A stretch of 64,000 nt of DNA. It comes from Aquidulcibacter paucihalophilus. GTDB lineage: Bacteria; Pseudomonadota; Alphaproteobacteria; Caulobacterales; Caulobacteraceae. The position numbers and the translations under genes are program-made. The notes under the pieces were generated by a model, which had not been told where the DNA came from, searched no databases, and worked only from the letters and a program-made list of their open reading frames with translations. Every line of letters starts with the position of its first letter. Positions within the stretch are counted from its first letter, which is position 1. The stretch is taken from the NCBI GenBank assembly GCA_030285985.1, contig CP127384.1, positions 1,104,501 through 1,168,500 of the forward strand, read 5' to 3'. Of this stretch, positions 53,358 to 62,693 are shown piece after piece.

Positions 53358-54856
53358 GATGATCTATCCCTCTGGAGCGGAACGGAGAATTCCGCGCTGA
53401 AACCGTCGCTTGCGTAGGCCAGTTTGACCTCGCCCGCCAGATCATGACGGACGTTTCGTTCGATCAGTCGACTGCCGAAGCCGCGGCGTTCGGGCGGCGC
53501 GACCGGTGGCCCGCCGATCTCCCGCCAGCTGAGCCTCAAAACCGGCCGGGTCTGGTCCGCGACGGCCCAGTCCACCATCACGCGGCCCTCGAGCGCGGAC
53601 AGGGCACCGTATTTGGCGGCGTTAGTGGCCAGTTCGTGGAAGATCATGCCCAGCGAGAGGGCTGCGGCCGGCTCCAGTGCGACGAGAGGGCCGTTCAGGG
53701 TGACGCGGTGCGAACCGTGCGCCTCGGTCTCGTGCTGGAGGATCGCGTCCAGATCGGCACCCTCCCAGTGGCTGCGGGTCAGCAGGTTGTGGGTGTGGGA
53801 CAGGGCCAACAGCCGGGCCTGGAAGCTCTCGGCGAAGGTGGCGGGATCGGCGTGGGAGCGCGCGGTCTGGACGGCGATCGACTGGATGGTGGCCAGGGTG
53901 TTCTTCACCCGGTGGTTCAGTTCGTCGATCATCAGCTTCTGCCGCTCGGCCGAACGGACCGTCTCGGTGACGTCGTGGCCCTGGACGAAGATGCCGGCGA
54001 CGGCACCCTGGGCGTCCCGGATGGGCTGGTAGATGAAATCGAGGAACCGGGACTCGAGCGGGGCATCCGGCGTCCGCTGCAGCAGGACACGGCTGGCGCG
54101 GCCCTCGTAGGGCTCGCCGGTCGCGTAGACGGTGTCCAGAAACTCGAAATAGCCCTGACCCTGCACCTCGGGCAGCGCCTCGCGGATCGGCTTGCCGCTG
54201 ATGTCGCGATGCCCGATCAGTTGGGCGTAGGCGCTGTTGTGGATCTGGATCACGTGTTCCGGCCCGCTCAGGACCGCAACGAAGCCCGGGGCCTGCATGA
54301 ACAGGTCCATCAGCCCCTGCCGTTCGGTCTCAAGCCGGACGTTGTCGGCCTGGACACTTCGGGCTCCGCTGAGCAGGGCCCCGCCGACGATGGCGTCGAT
54401 GGCGTGGAGCGCCCCCGCTTCTTCATGGGCCGCGGAACGACGGAGGTTCTCCAGTTCCGTGATGTCGATGGCGTACTGGAGAACATAGGCGACGACACCG
54501 TTGCGCAGCAGCGGCGTGTGGATGACGCTCCAGTACCGGTCCTCATAAGCCAGTTGCCCGTCTGCATCAGGAACGGGGATGGCGTAGTGGATCACCGGGA
54601 TGTCGTTGCGCACGCCGGTGGCGAAGACCTTTTCAAAGGACCCGCGCAGTTGTCGGGTGCTCTCGGGCGCGTCCTGACCCGGGCCGGCGTCGAACGCCTC
54701 GAACACCGGCGTGCCGATCAGTTCGGCGGCGGTGCGCTGGGTCACCGCCAGATAGGCCGGGTTCGCCCAGACGAATTTCAGCTCGGGGCCGACGATGAAA
54801 TAGGCGTTGGGCGAGGCGTTCAGCGCGGCCGCGAGGTCGGTTTCGATCGCTGTCAT
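53354..54856 (-). CDS. PAS-domain HWE-family sensor histidine kinase
   Basis: The 500-residue cytoplasmic kinase has two or three PAS domains (NAYFIVGPELKFVWAN; FMQAPGFVAVLSGPEHV; IRDAQGAVAGIFVQGHDVTE). The HWE-type catalytic core has H-box DELNHRVKNTLATIQSIA, N-box HELATNAAKYGAL and the SWREIGGPP motif that marks the HWE group. No membrane helix is seen, so it senses an internal signal. Related kinases act in the general stress or light response; here the partner is the receiver downstream. Confidence 0.92.
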   Translation of the reverse strand: MTAIETDLAAALNASPNAYFIVGPELKFVWANPAYLAVTQRTAAELIGTPVFEAFDAGPGQDAPESTRQLRGSFEKVFATGVRNDIPVIHYAIPVPDADGQLAYEDRYWSVIHTPLLRNGVVAYVLQYAIDITELENLRRSAAHEEAGALHAIDAIVGGALLSGARSVQADNVRLETERQGLMDLFMQAPGFVAVLSGPEHVIQIHNSAYAQLIGHRDISGKPIREALPEVQGQGYFEFLDTVYATGEPYEGRASRVLLQRTPDAPLESRFLDFIYQPIRDAQGAVAGIFVQGHDVTETVRSAERQKLMIDELNHRVKNTLATIQSIAVQTARSHADPATFAESFQARLLALSHTHNLLTRSHWEGADLDAILQHETEAHGSHRVTLNGPLVALEPAAALSLGMIFHELATNAAKYGALSALEGRVMVDWAVADQTRPVLRLSWREIGGPPVAPPERRGFGSRLIERNVRHDLAGEVKLAYASDGFSAEFSVPLQRDRSS

Positions 54857-54991
54857 CTGTCCCCGAATAGCCCCGACCGCCGTCGCGAGACAGCCTCAAA
54901 TCCCGTCCGTAGCAACGCTTGCCGGTGGGTACGGTTTCATCCCGGCAGCTACCAAGTGGGCCAAGTCCCCTGCTTTGGCTAGAGTGGTCGA

Positions 54992-56920
54992 ATGTCGCCA
55001 GTTTCCATCCTCGCCGCGGTCGCCCTGATGATGTCTCCCCCGCACTCCGATCGCCCAGACCCGCGGGCTCATACGCAGCAGGGGCTGCTGATCGGCCGGG
55101 CGGCGCAGGGGGTCGAGAGCTACAAGGGCGTGCCGTTCGCCGCCCCGCCGGTCGGGCCCCTGCGCTGGCGCGTGCCGGGTCGGCCGGAAAGCTGGCAAGG
55201 CGAGCGGTCGGCGACCGATTACGGGGCCATCTGCATCCAGCCGCCGGCCAACGGCGATCCCGGCGTCGGCCCCCTGCCCATGAGTGAGGATTGCCTGACG
55301 CTGAACGTCTGGACGCCGGAGCAGCGCGGCGTGGAGCCCTTGCCGGTCATGGTGTGGATCCATGGTGGGGGGCTGAACAACGGCTCCGGCACGGCGGCGC
55401 TGTACGACGGGACAAACCTGGCGAAGCGCGGGGTGGTCGTGGTGACGGTGAACTACCGGCTGGGGCGGCTCGGGTTCTTCGATCATCCGGCGCTGGCGGC
55501 GGAGCGGGTAGCGGGCGAGCCTGCGGCGAACTACGGCCTCATGGATATCATCAGGGCGCTGCGCTGGGTGCAGGATAACGCCGCGGCCTTCGGCGGCGAT
55601 CCGGGCAATGTCACGATCTTCGGCGAGTCGGCGGGCGGGACGATGGTGACCCGGCTGATGATCGCGCCCCAGGCGCGCGGGCTCTTCCACCGGGCGGTGG
55701 TGCAGTCCGGCCTCGGCCGCGACGAGGGCACGCCGCTGGACCGCCCGCGCCGCGACGGCGGCCTCTCCATGCAGGATCGGGGGCAGGCGTTCGCGGAAGC
55801 GCTGGCCCTCGAAGGGGCGACGGCGGCGCAGCTAAGGGACACGCCCGCGGAGAAGCTGCTCACCCCGGCTCCGAGCTTCTACGGCGGCGATCTGCTGGTG
55901 CGCGACGGCAATCAACCGGCGCGCCTGTTGTCGTTCCACCAGGTGGTTCAAGCGGGCTCTGCCGGTGCGATCGCTTTGCCTGACACGGCGGGCGAGCGGC
56001 TCTGGATTGACCCCGTCGCCGTGATTGATGCGGATCATATCGTCCGTGCCGAGCTCACGGATGGGGCGCAGAACCAGACGGCCATCGCCTTCCGGTTTGA
56101 CGGCTATGGCGCGCGCCGGTTCGCGCGCTTTACGGCGGCGCACGTGGGCGAGCGGTTCGCGATCGTGCTGGGCGGCAAGGTGATATCGGCCCCGATGATC
56201 AGATCGCCCATCACCGGGGGCAGTGGAATTATCGAGGGCCGGTTCAGTGCGGAAGAAGCCGCCGCCCTCGTGGGGCAGCTGAACATCGACAGCCGGGGCA
56301 CCCCCCTGGTCGCCGAAGACGTCGAAGCCGCCTTCGCCGCCGGTCGGGAAGCCACCGTTCCTCTGATCATCGGTGCGAACAGCGCCGAGTTCTGGTGGAT
56401 GAAGCCATCGGACCTGAGCCCGTATGGCGCGATCGATGATGCGATGACGCGCGAGGAACGGGCGGCCTTCCTCGACGCCTATGGCGGGCAGGCGGGCTAT
56501 GACGCTCATGTGCTGAGCGACCTGGTCTTCAACGAGCCAGCGCGGCATCTGGCGCGGCTGCACGCAGCCAACGGGCATCCGACGTATCTGTATCGATTTG
56601 ACGTCGTGCCCGAGTCCAACCCCGAGCCCAGTGGCGGTGCCACCCATGCTTCGGAGCGGCCCTATGTGTTCGACAATCTGCATACTGTCGGCCGGCCGAT
56701 GGGCGAGCGGGACGCGCGGGCGGCGACGGCCATGGCCGATTACTGGACGACCTTCGCGGCCAAGGGGAATCCCAATGGTCCGGGCCGTCCGGCCTGGCCG
56801 GAGTTCGGGGCCGGGCGCGACCGCCTGCTGGAGTTCACCAACGATGGTCCCGTGGCCGGGCCGGTTCCGGATGCGGCCCGGCTGGACCTGATCGAAGCCT
56901 TCTACGAACGGATCCGGTGA
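54992..56920 (+). CDS. Type-B carboxylesterase with inserted SecD P1-head-like domain
   Basis: The 642-residue protein is a carboxylesterase with VWIHGGGLNNGSG (oxyanion hole), Ser213 in GESAGG, the candidate acid Glu466 in NSAEF and His552 in GATHASE. Between residues ~303 and ~431 lies a stretch foreign to this family: IAFRFDGYGARRFARFT, the GERFAIVLGGKVISAPMIR block, and SPITGGSGIIEGRFSAEEAA, which closely matches the P1-head region of SecD. The esterase sequence resumes at about DSRGTPLVAEDVEAAF. The reading frame is unbroken, so this is an in-frame domain insertion. Whether the N-terminus (MSPVSILAAVALMM) is a signal is unclear. Confidence 0.88.
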   Translation: MSPVSILAAVALMMSPPHSDRPDPRAHTQQGLLIGRAAQGVESYKGVPFAAPPVGPLRWRVPGRPESWQGERSATDYGAICIQPPANGDPGVGPLPMSEDCLTLNVWTPEQRGVEPLPVMVWIHGGGLNNGSGTAALYDGTNLAKRGVVVVTVNYRLGRLGFFDHPALAAERVAGEPAANYGLMDIIRALRWVQDNAAAFGGDPGNVTIFGESAGGTMVTRLMIAPQARGLFHRAVVQSGLGRDEGTPLDRPRRDGGLSMQDRGQAFAEALALEGATAAQLRDTPAEKLLTPAPSFYGGDLLVRDGNQPARLLSFHQVVQAGSAGAIALPDTAGERLWIDPVAVIDADHIVRAELTDGAQNQTAIAFRFDGYGARRFARFTAAHVGERFAIVLGGKVISAPMIRSPITGGSGIIEGRFSAEEAAALVGQLNIDSRGTPLVAEDVEAAFAAGREATVPLIIGANSAEFWWMKPSDLSPYGAIDDAMTREERAAFLDAYGGQAGYDAHVLSDLVFNEPARHLARLHAANGHPTYLYRFDVVPESNPEPSGGATHASERPYVFDNLHTVGRPMGERDARAATAMADYWTTFAAKGNPNGPGRPAWPEFGAGRDRLLEFTNDGPVAGPVPDAARLDLIEAFYERIR

Positions 56921-56924
56921 CGGC

Positions 56925-58292
56925 TCAGAGCGTGTTCAGCACCTCGCCGTGGGTCTTGATGACCTCGGCGTAGAGCAGGCCCGAATCCTTGATGGTCCGC
57001 TCCTGCGTCTGGAAATTCACATGGGTGATGCCGAACCGCTTGGAATAGCCCAGCGACCATTCGAGATTGTCGAGCAGCGACCAGGCCATGTAGCCGCGGA
57101 TGTCGACGCCCTTGCCGATGGCGTCGTGCAGCGCCTTGAGGTGGTTCTTCAGATAGTCGACCCGCATCGGATCGTGGATCCGGCCGTCGATGGCGTGGGG
57201 CGGATCATACCAGGCCGAGCCGTTCTCGGTGATCATCAGCGGCAGGCCGTTGGTCTGTTCATGCAGCCAGACGAGGGTGTCGGTCAGGGCAGGGGGGTAG
57301 ACCTCCCAGCCGGTCTCGGTGTGGGCGTGCTCAATCTGTTTGACGGGGCGTGAGCGGGTCGGCCAGGCGTCCGGCGCGTTCTCGGGCACCGAGCGGGTGT
57401 ACCAGTTCAGGCCCATCCAGTCGGTCGGCTGGGCGATCAGGTCGAAATCTGCCTGCGGGAACTCGCGATAGGCTTCGCCGTAGACGTCCTTGAGCTCTTC
57501 CGGATAGCCGCGGCCCATCAGCGGGTCGAGGAACCAGCGGTTCATCTGGGCCTCGGCGCGCTTGCGCGCGGCCTCGTCCTCGGGCTTGTCCGAGGCGCTG
57601 TATTTCGGCTCGATATTGAGGACGATGCCGATCTGGCCCTCGCCGACTTCACGGAACCGCTTCACCGCCGCACCGTGGGCCCGCAACACATTGTGACCGG
57701 CGATCATGGCCTCGAAGGCCGACTTGTGGCCGGGCGCGAGCGCGCCGTGGAGATAGCCGCCGTCGACGATGACCCAGGGCTCATTGATCGTGCCCCAGGT
57801 CTTCACCCGGCCCTTGAATTTCTCGAACAGGACCTGCCCGTAGTCGGCGAACCAGTCGGCGATGTCGGGGTTCAGCCAGCCGCCGCGATCGTCCAGCGCC
57901 GCCGGCAGGTCCCAGTGATAAAGGGTGCACAGTGGCTCGATCCCCTTCTCCAGCAGGCCGTCGACCAGGCGGTCGTAGAAGTCGAGACCCTTCGGATTGA
58001 TGGCCCCGCGGCCCTCCGGCATGACCCGGCTCCAGCTGACCGAGAATCGGTAGGCCTGGAGGTTGAGTCGCTCCATCAGGGCGATGTCTTCACGCCAGCG
58101 ATTGTAGTGGTCGCAGGCCACGTCGCCGGTGTCGCCGTTCAGCATCATCCCGGGCGTGTGGCTGAATCGGTCCCAGATCGAGGCACCCGCGCCGTCGGCC
58201 ATGGATGAGCCTTCGATCTGATAGGCAGCCGTCGCGGCACCCCACAGAAAACCTTCGGGAAACCGATAGTTGCCTGTGTTTTGTGAAGTCAT
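56925..58292 (-). CDS. GH1 beta-glucosidase
   Basis: The 455-residue cytoplasmic glycosidase has FLWGAATAAYQIEGS at the N-terminus, the acid/base Glu171 in TINEPW and the nucleophile Glu356 in ITENGSAW. It hydrolyses terminal beta-linked glucose or galactose. The ATG at 58292 gives the family N-terminus; an upstream extension is basic and not credible. It is divergent from a LacI-family gene, with a candidate operator between them, and belongs to a sugar-uptake locus. Confidence 0.95.
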   Translation of the reverse strand: MTSQNTGNYRFPEGFLWGAATAAYQIEGSSMADGAGASIWDRFSHTPGMMLNGDTGDVACDHYNRWREDIALMERLNLQAYRFSVSWSRVMPEGRGAINPKGLDFYDRLVDGLLEKGIEPLCTLYHWDLPAALDDRGGWLNPDIADWFADYGQVLFEKFKGRVKTWGTINEPWVIVDGGYLHGALAPGHKSAFEAMIAGHNVLRAHGAAVKRFREVGEGQIGIVLNIEPKYSASDKPEDEAARKRAEAQMNRWFLDPLMGRGYPEELKDVYGEAYREFPQADFDLIAQPTDWMGLNWYTRSVPENAPDAWPTRSRPVKQIEHAHTETGWEVYPPALTDTLVWLHEQTNGLPLMITENGSAWYDPPHAIDGRIHDPMRVDYLKNHLKALHDAIGKGVDIRGYMAWSLLDNLEWSLGYSKRFGITHVNFQTQERTIKDSGLLYAEVIKTHGEVLNTL

Positions 58293-58426
58293 ATTCGAAG
58301 GCCTCGGTGAGCGTAAACGCAGACTGGAAGGGTGGATTGGCGGCGGTCGGTACGCGTGTCGGGCTGTCAGCACAACCTCGGTGTGGCCAAACTAGGGCAC
58401 TTGCGGGGCCCATGGCTAGTGTGTCA

Positions 58427-58440
58427 TGTAATCGGTTACA
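58427..58440. promoter_or_regulatory. Candidate LacI-family operator
   Basis: TGTAATCGGTTACA is an inverted repeat (arms TGTAA/TTACA around TCGG) of the kind bound by GalR/LacI-type sugar regulators. It lies in the gap between the beta-glucosidase and the LacI gene, which could put both under its control. Binding is inferred. Confidence 0.6.
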
Positions 58441-58548
58441 CGGTTTTTTCAGACGGACCCGCGCAAAGCGGGCCGGGACTGGAAACGCTCAGGGAGGATG
58501 GACTTTGGCGCCGAGGGCGATCCAGCACATCTGCGTGGGGACGGCGGC

Positions 58549-59628
58549 ATGAAGGCCGCCACGATCCGCGATGTCGCCGAGCGGGCCGACGTTTCCGTCG
58601 CCTCCGTTTCGCGCGTGCTGAATGGTGCCGGGCCGGTCACCGAAGCCACGAAGAACCGGGTCCTCGAAGCGGCCAAGGCGCTGCAATATGTGCCGCACTC
58701 CGGTGCCCGCAGCCTGTCCACCAGCAAGACCCAGACAATCGGCGTGATCCTGCCTGACCTGTACGGAGAGTTCTTTTCCGAACTGATCCGCGGCATGGAC
58801 GTGGCCGCCCGGTCGTTGGGCTATCATCTGATCGTCTCCAGCTCGCATGATGATGCGGAGGAGGCCTCGGCCGCCATTCGCTCGATGCGCGGCCGGGTCG
58901 ACGGCCTGATCGTCCTGTCGCCCCATCTGGACGCCGCCAACCTGGCCGCGGGCCTGGCCGGGCGGACGCCGATTCTCCTGATGAACGGCGGTGCCGCCGC
59001 CGGCCGGCCGTCCATCGTGGTCGACAATCATGGCGGCGCGGTCCTGGCGGTCGAGCATCTGGTGGCCACCGGCCGTCGCCGCATCGCCCATATTTCGGGT
59101 CCCGCCGGCAACCTCGAGGCCGAGGCACGCCTGGCCGGCTATCTTCAGGCGATGGCCCAGGCGGGCCTGCCGACGTCCGTGGTCGAGGGTGAGTTCACCC
59201 AGTCGTCCGGCCACGCCGCGGGCCTTGAACTGGCGCGGCGCGAACAGCGCCCGGACGCCGTCTTCGCCGGCAATGACAATATGGCCGTCGGTGCCATGCT
59301 GGCGCTCCAGGACGCGGGGCTTCGAGTCCCGGAAGACATGGCCATCATCGGTTTCGACGATGTGCCGATCGCCGGTCTGGTGCGGCCGGCCCTGACGACC
59401 CTGAGAATCCACATCGCTGAAACCGGCCGGAGCGCGCTCGAGCGCCTCGTCCGACTCATCAACGCAGCGGGCGAAGCTGTCGCCGACACCGCCTGCGAGA
59501 TCGTGCGCCCAGAACTGGTCGTACGCCCGTCAAGCAAACCGGCGACACAGAACCAAGCCCAATCCAACTCCGGCGGGCGTCTTCACGCCCTTGCCGACAC
59601 GCCATCTCTGAAGGGGGAGAAGACCTGA
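58549..59628 (+). CDS. LacI-family transcriptional regulator
   Basis: The 359-residue protein has the N-terminal helix-turn-helix and hinge IRDVAERADVSVASVSRVLN followed by AAKALQYVPHSGARSL, and a periplasmic-binding-protein-like sugar domain. It should repress or activate the surrounding glycan genes. The ATG at 58549 gives the standard family N-terminus. The stop codon overlaps the start of the TonB-dependent receptor by one base, so the receptor is coupled to the regulator. Confidence 0.94.
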   Translation: MKAATIRDVAERADVSVASVSRVLNGAGPVTEATKNRVLEAAKALQYVPHSGARSLSTSKTQTIGVILPDLYGEFFSELIRGMDVAARSLGYHLIVSSSHDDAEEASAAIRSMRGRVDGLIVLSPHLDAANLAAGLAGRTPILLMNGGAAAGRPSIVVDNHGGAVLAVEHLVATGRRRIAHISGPAGNLEAEARLAGYLQAMAQAGLPTSVVEGEFTQSSGHAAGLELARREQRPDAVFAGNDNMAVGAMLALQDAGLRVPEDMAIIGFDDVPIAGLVRPALTTLRIHIAETGRSALERLVRLINAAGEAVADTACEIVRPELVVRPSSKPATQNQAQSNSGGRLHALADTPSLKGEKT

Positions 59629-62599
59629 TGACCCGCAAATCCATCCAGTATCTGGGGGCCGCCTCGGCCCTCGCCATGGCCGTCTCTCTGGCCTGCGCCG
59701 GCGGGGCCTCGGCCCAGGGCGCCACGTCCACCCTCCGGGGGACGATCTATGAAGGCCAGGCGGTCGAGGCCGGCGGCACCATCACGGCGACCGAAGTCTC
59801 GACCGGCTATGTCAGCCGCGACCGCATCGGCGACGACGGTGGCTATGTGCTCTCGGGCCTTCGTCCCGGCACCTACCGGATCAACGTGACCTCGGCGGAC
59901 GGCCAGACGGTCGAGGATGTGATCACCATCGCCCTGGGCCAGGTGGCCACGCTCGATCTTGATGTGACCCCGGTTGTAACCGGTTCCACAGACGGTTCCG
60001 AACTGGACGACGTGATCGTCACCGGCCGCCGCATCTTCGAGGTGCGGACGTCGGAAGTGGCGACCAACGTCAGCCAGACCCAGATCAACAACCTGCCGCA
60101 GATCAGCCGCAACTTCCTGAATTTCGCGGCGCTCGCGCCCGGCGTGCGGGTGACCGAGGGTGAGACCGAGCGGACGATCTCCGCCGGCGGCCAGGGTGCC
60201 TCGGCGATCAACGTCTTCATCGACGGCCAGAACCAGAAGTCGACCATCATCGACGGCGGCGTCGGCGGTCAGGACGACAGCCGCGGCAACCCCTTCCCGC
60301 AGGTCGCCATCCAGGAGTTCCGGGTCATCTCCCAGAACTTCAAGGCCGAGTATGAGCAGGCCTCGTCCTCGATCATCACCTCGGTGACCCGTTCGGGCAC
60401 CAATGAGCTGACCGGCGACGCCTTCATCACCTACCAGGACAGCGACTGGACCTCGGAAGACGCTTCGGACGTGAAGTGGGCGTCGAGCGGCTGCAGTACG
60501 GCGGCTCCATCGGCGGCCCGATCATCGAGGACCGTCTGCACTTCTTCGGCGCCTACGAGCGCAAGGACGAGACCCGCTACAACACCGTGCAGTTGTTCCG
60601 CGCAGCCTATGCGCCGCTGTTCGGCGCGGACACGGGCACGTTCGAGGCACCGTTTGAAGAGGACCTGTTCTTCGGCAAGCTGTCGTGGTCGATCGATGAT
60701 CGCCAACGGCTGGACCTGAGCGCGACCTACCGCACCGAGGCTGACATCCGCGACTTCGGCGGCAACAACGCCTACAGCCGCGCCAACCAGATCAACACCG
60801 ACGTGGCCTCGATCGTCCTGCGTCACCAGTACCAGGGCGACGGCTTCCTGAACGAGGCCCAGTTCGACTTTTATGAGTACACCTACAACCCGACCGCGCT
60901 GAACTTCTCGGACTACGGCCGGTCGTACGTCATCTTCCGCGACGACAACGCCGGCACGGCGGGCTTCCAGTACAATGTGTTCAACCGCGAAGACACGGTG
61001 TTCAACACCGGCGGCCAGAGCAACAACCAGGACATCCGCCAGCGCAGCTTCACGTTCCGCGATGACCTGACGTTCAACGACATCGAATGGAACGGCAACC
61101 ACACCATCAAGATGGGCGTGAAGTTCTCTGCCCAGAACATGTATGTGAACAAGCAGTTCGGCCGGAACCCGCAGTTCATCTTCGACGTCGATGCGCGGCC
61201 GGAAATCAATGGCAGCCGCGACATTCCGGTCCGGGTTGAACTCGGTGCCGAGGTCGCGCCGGCCGATGTCGATAACAATGTCTTCGGCCTCTACATCCAG
61301 GACGACTGGCAGATCACGAGCCAGCTGGAAGTCAATCTCGGCCTGCGCTGGGACTATGAGGACAATGCGGTCAACAACGACTATTCGACGCCGCAGGCCA
61401 TCCGCGACACGCTGAACGCCATCCAGGCGCTGCCCGGCTATGACTTCCCGTCCTACTTCAACCCGGCGGACTACATCACCGACGGCCGCGATGCCTTCAC
61501 CGGTGCCTTCCAGCCGCGGATCGGCTTCTCGTTCGACGTCTTCGACGACGAGCGGACGGTGATCTTCGGCGGTGCCGGCCGCTACTACGACCGCGTCGGC
61601 TTCAACTTCGCCTTCGACGAGCGCTTCAAGGCCTTCCAGTTCAACAAGGAGATCTTCTTCTCCGTGGGCGGCGGCATGCGCGGCGGCGTCAACACCGTGG
61701 CCTGGAACCCGACCTATCTGACCCCGGCCGGTCTCGATCCGCTGCTCGACGCGGCCCCCGGGTCCGGCGAGATCTTCCTGCTCAACAACGACATGGAGCC
61801 GCCGCGGACCGACCAGTTCAACCTCGGTCTCCGCCAGAAGTTCGGCGACTTCCAGACCTCGCTGACCTTCGCCTACGGCAAGACCGAGAACCTGTTCGCC
61901 TGGTACATCGCCAACGCGGGTTCGGAGACGGGCAACCGCTTCTCCGGCCCCACGCCCGGTTCGGTCGGCCATCCGGAGTTCCGCAACCTGATCTTCTTCG
62001 GCAACAACGACGCCGAGCAGACCTTCAAGGCCATGTATCTGACAGTCGACAGGCCGTTCGACACCGATAGCGGCTGGGGCATGTCGTTCACCTACACCCT
62101 GTCGGAAGCCGAACGGAACGGCAGCCGTGACGGCGGCATCGGTGGCTTCGACTTCGACTACAACCGCCCGGGCCTGTCGCCGACCTTCCCGACCAACCAG
62201 GACGAGCGGCACCGGATCGTGGCCACGGGCATCGTCGCCCTGCCGATGGACTTCCGACTGTCGGGTATCCTGACCCTGGGTTCGGGCCTGCCCTTCCACC
62301 AGTTCGTCTGCCCGACCGCCTCGAACCCGGACATCTGCTGGAATGGCGGCCGGCCCGAGGGACAGGACTTCCTGTTCACGGATACCTTCGCCTTCCGCCA
62401 GATCGACCTGCGCCTGACCAAGTCGTTCGACGTGTTCAACGGCCAGACCGTCGAAATGATCTTCGACGCGATCAATGTGTTCAACTTCGAGAACTACAAC
62501 GGCTTCGAACAGTGCCTCTGCTCGCCCAACTATGGCGTGCCGAACAACCAGTACATCCCCACCCGCAGCTTCCAGCTGGGTCTGCGTTACCGCTGGTAG
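59628..62599 (+). pseudogene. TonB-dependent receptor with a one-base frameshift near 60,474
   Basis: Two reading frames together give one receptor of about 990 residues. The first holds the signal peptide (ALAMAVSLACAGG, cleavage after ASA), a carboxypeptidase-like regulatory domain (GGYVLSGLRPGTYRINV), the plug start and VTRSGTNELTGDAF. The second resumes with GVERLQYGGSIGGPI and runs to the barrel end (LRYRW). In GACGTGAAGTGGGCGTC at 60468-60484 one G appears to be missing; restoring it (AAG-GTG-GGC) joins the frames. It may be a sequencing error, a true null mutation or a phase-variable site. The receptor is of the Oar/carbohydrate type seen with glycan genes. Confidence 0.85.
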
Positions 62600-62617
62600 T
62601 TTCTCCCCGTGCCTGAT

Positions 62618-62659
62618 GGCCGCCCTCCGGATCCTGACCGGAGGGCGGCCAACTTTTTT
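62618..62659 (+). terminator. Strong Rho-independent terminator after the TonB-dependent receptor
   Basis: A 13-base perfect stem (GGCCGCCCTCCGG / CCGGAGGGCGGCC) with a seven-base loop is followed by AAC and six T. It lies 18 bases after the receptor stop codon and before the glucoamylase gene. Confidence 0.95.
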
Positions 62660-62693
62660 GACTGAGTTGCGTTAGAGTATGAGGATGGAGCCC

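Noticed and set aside
59976..59989. A second operator-like site TGTAACCGGTTCCA inside the sugar-locus receptor
   Set aside because: It lies within coding sequence and one arm is broken (TTCCA instead of TTACA), so it is more likely chance than a regulatory site.
60431..62299. A 622-codon minus-strand frame across the second TonB-dependent receptor
   Set aside because: It is antisense to the barrel region of the receptor and is low-complexity Val/Glu/Ala-rich; not a gene.
59628..62599. Treating the receptor as two separate genes starting at 59628 and 60476
   Set aside because: The second part has no signal peptide and begins in the middle of a receptor plug-to-barrel junction; adding one G joins both parts perfectly, so one broken gene is the better reading.
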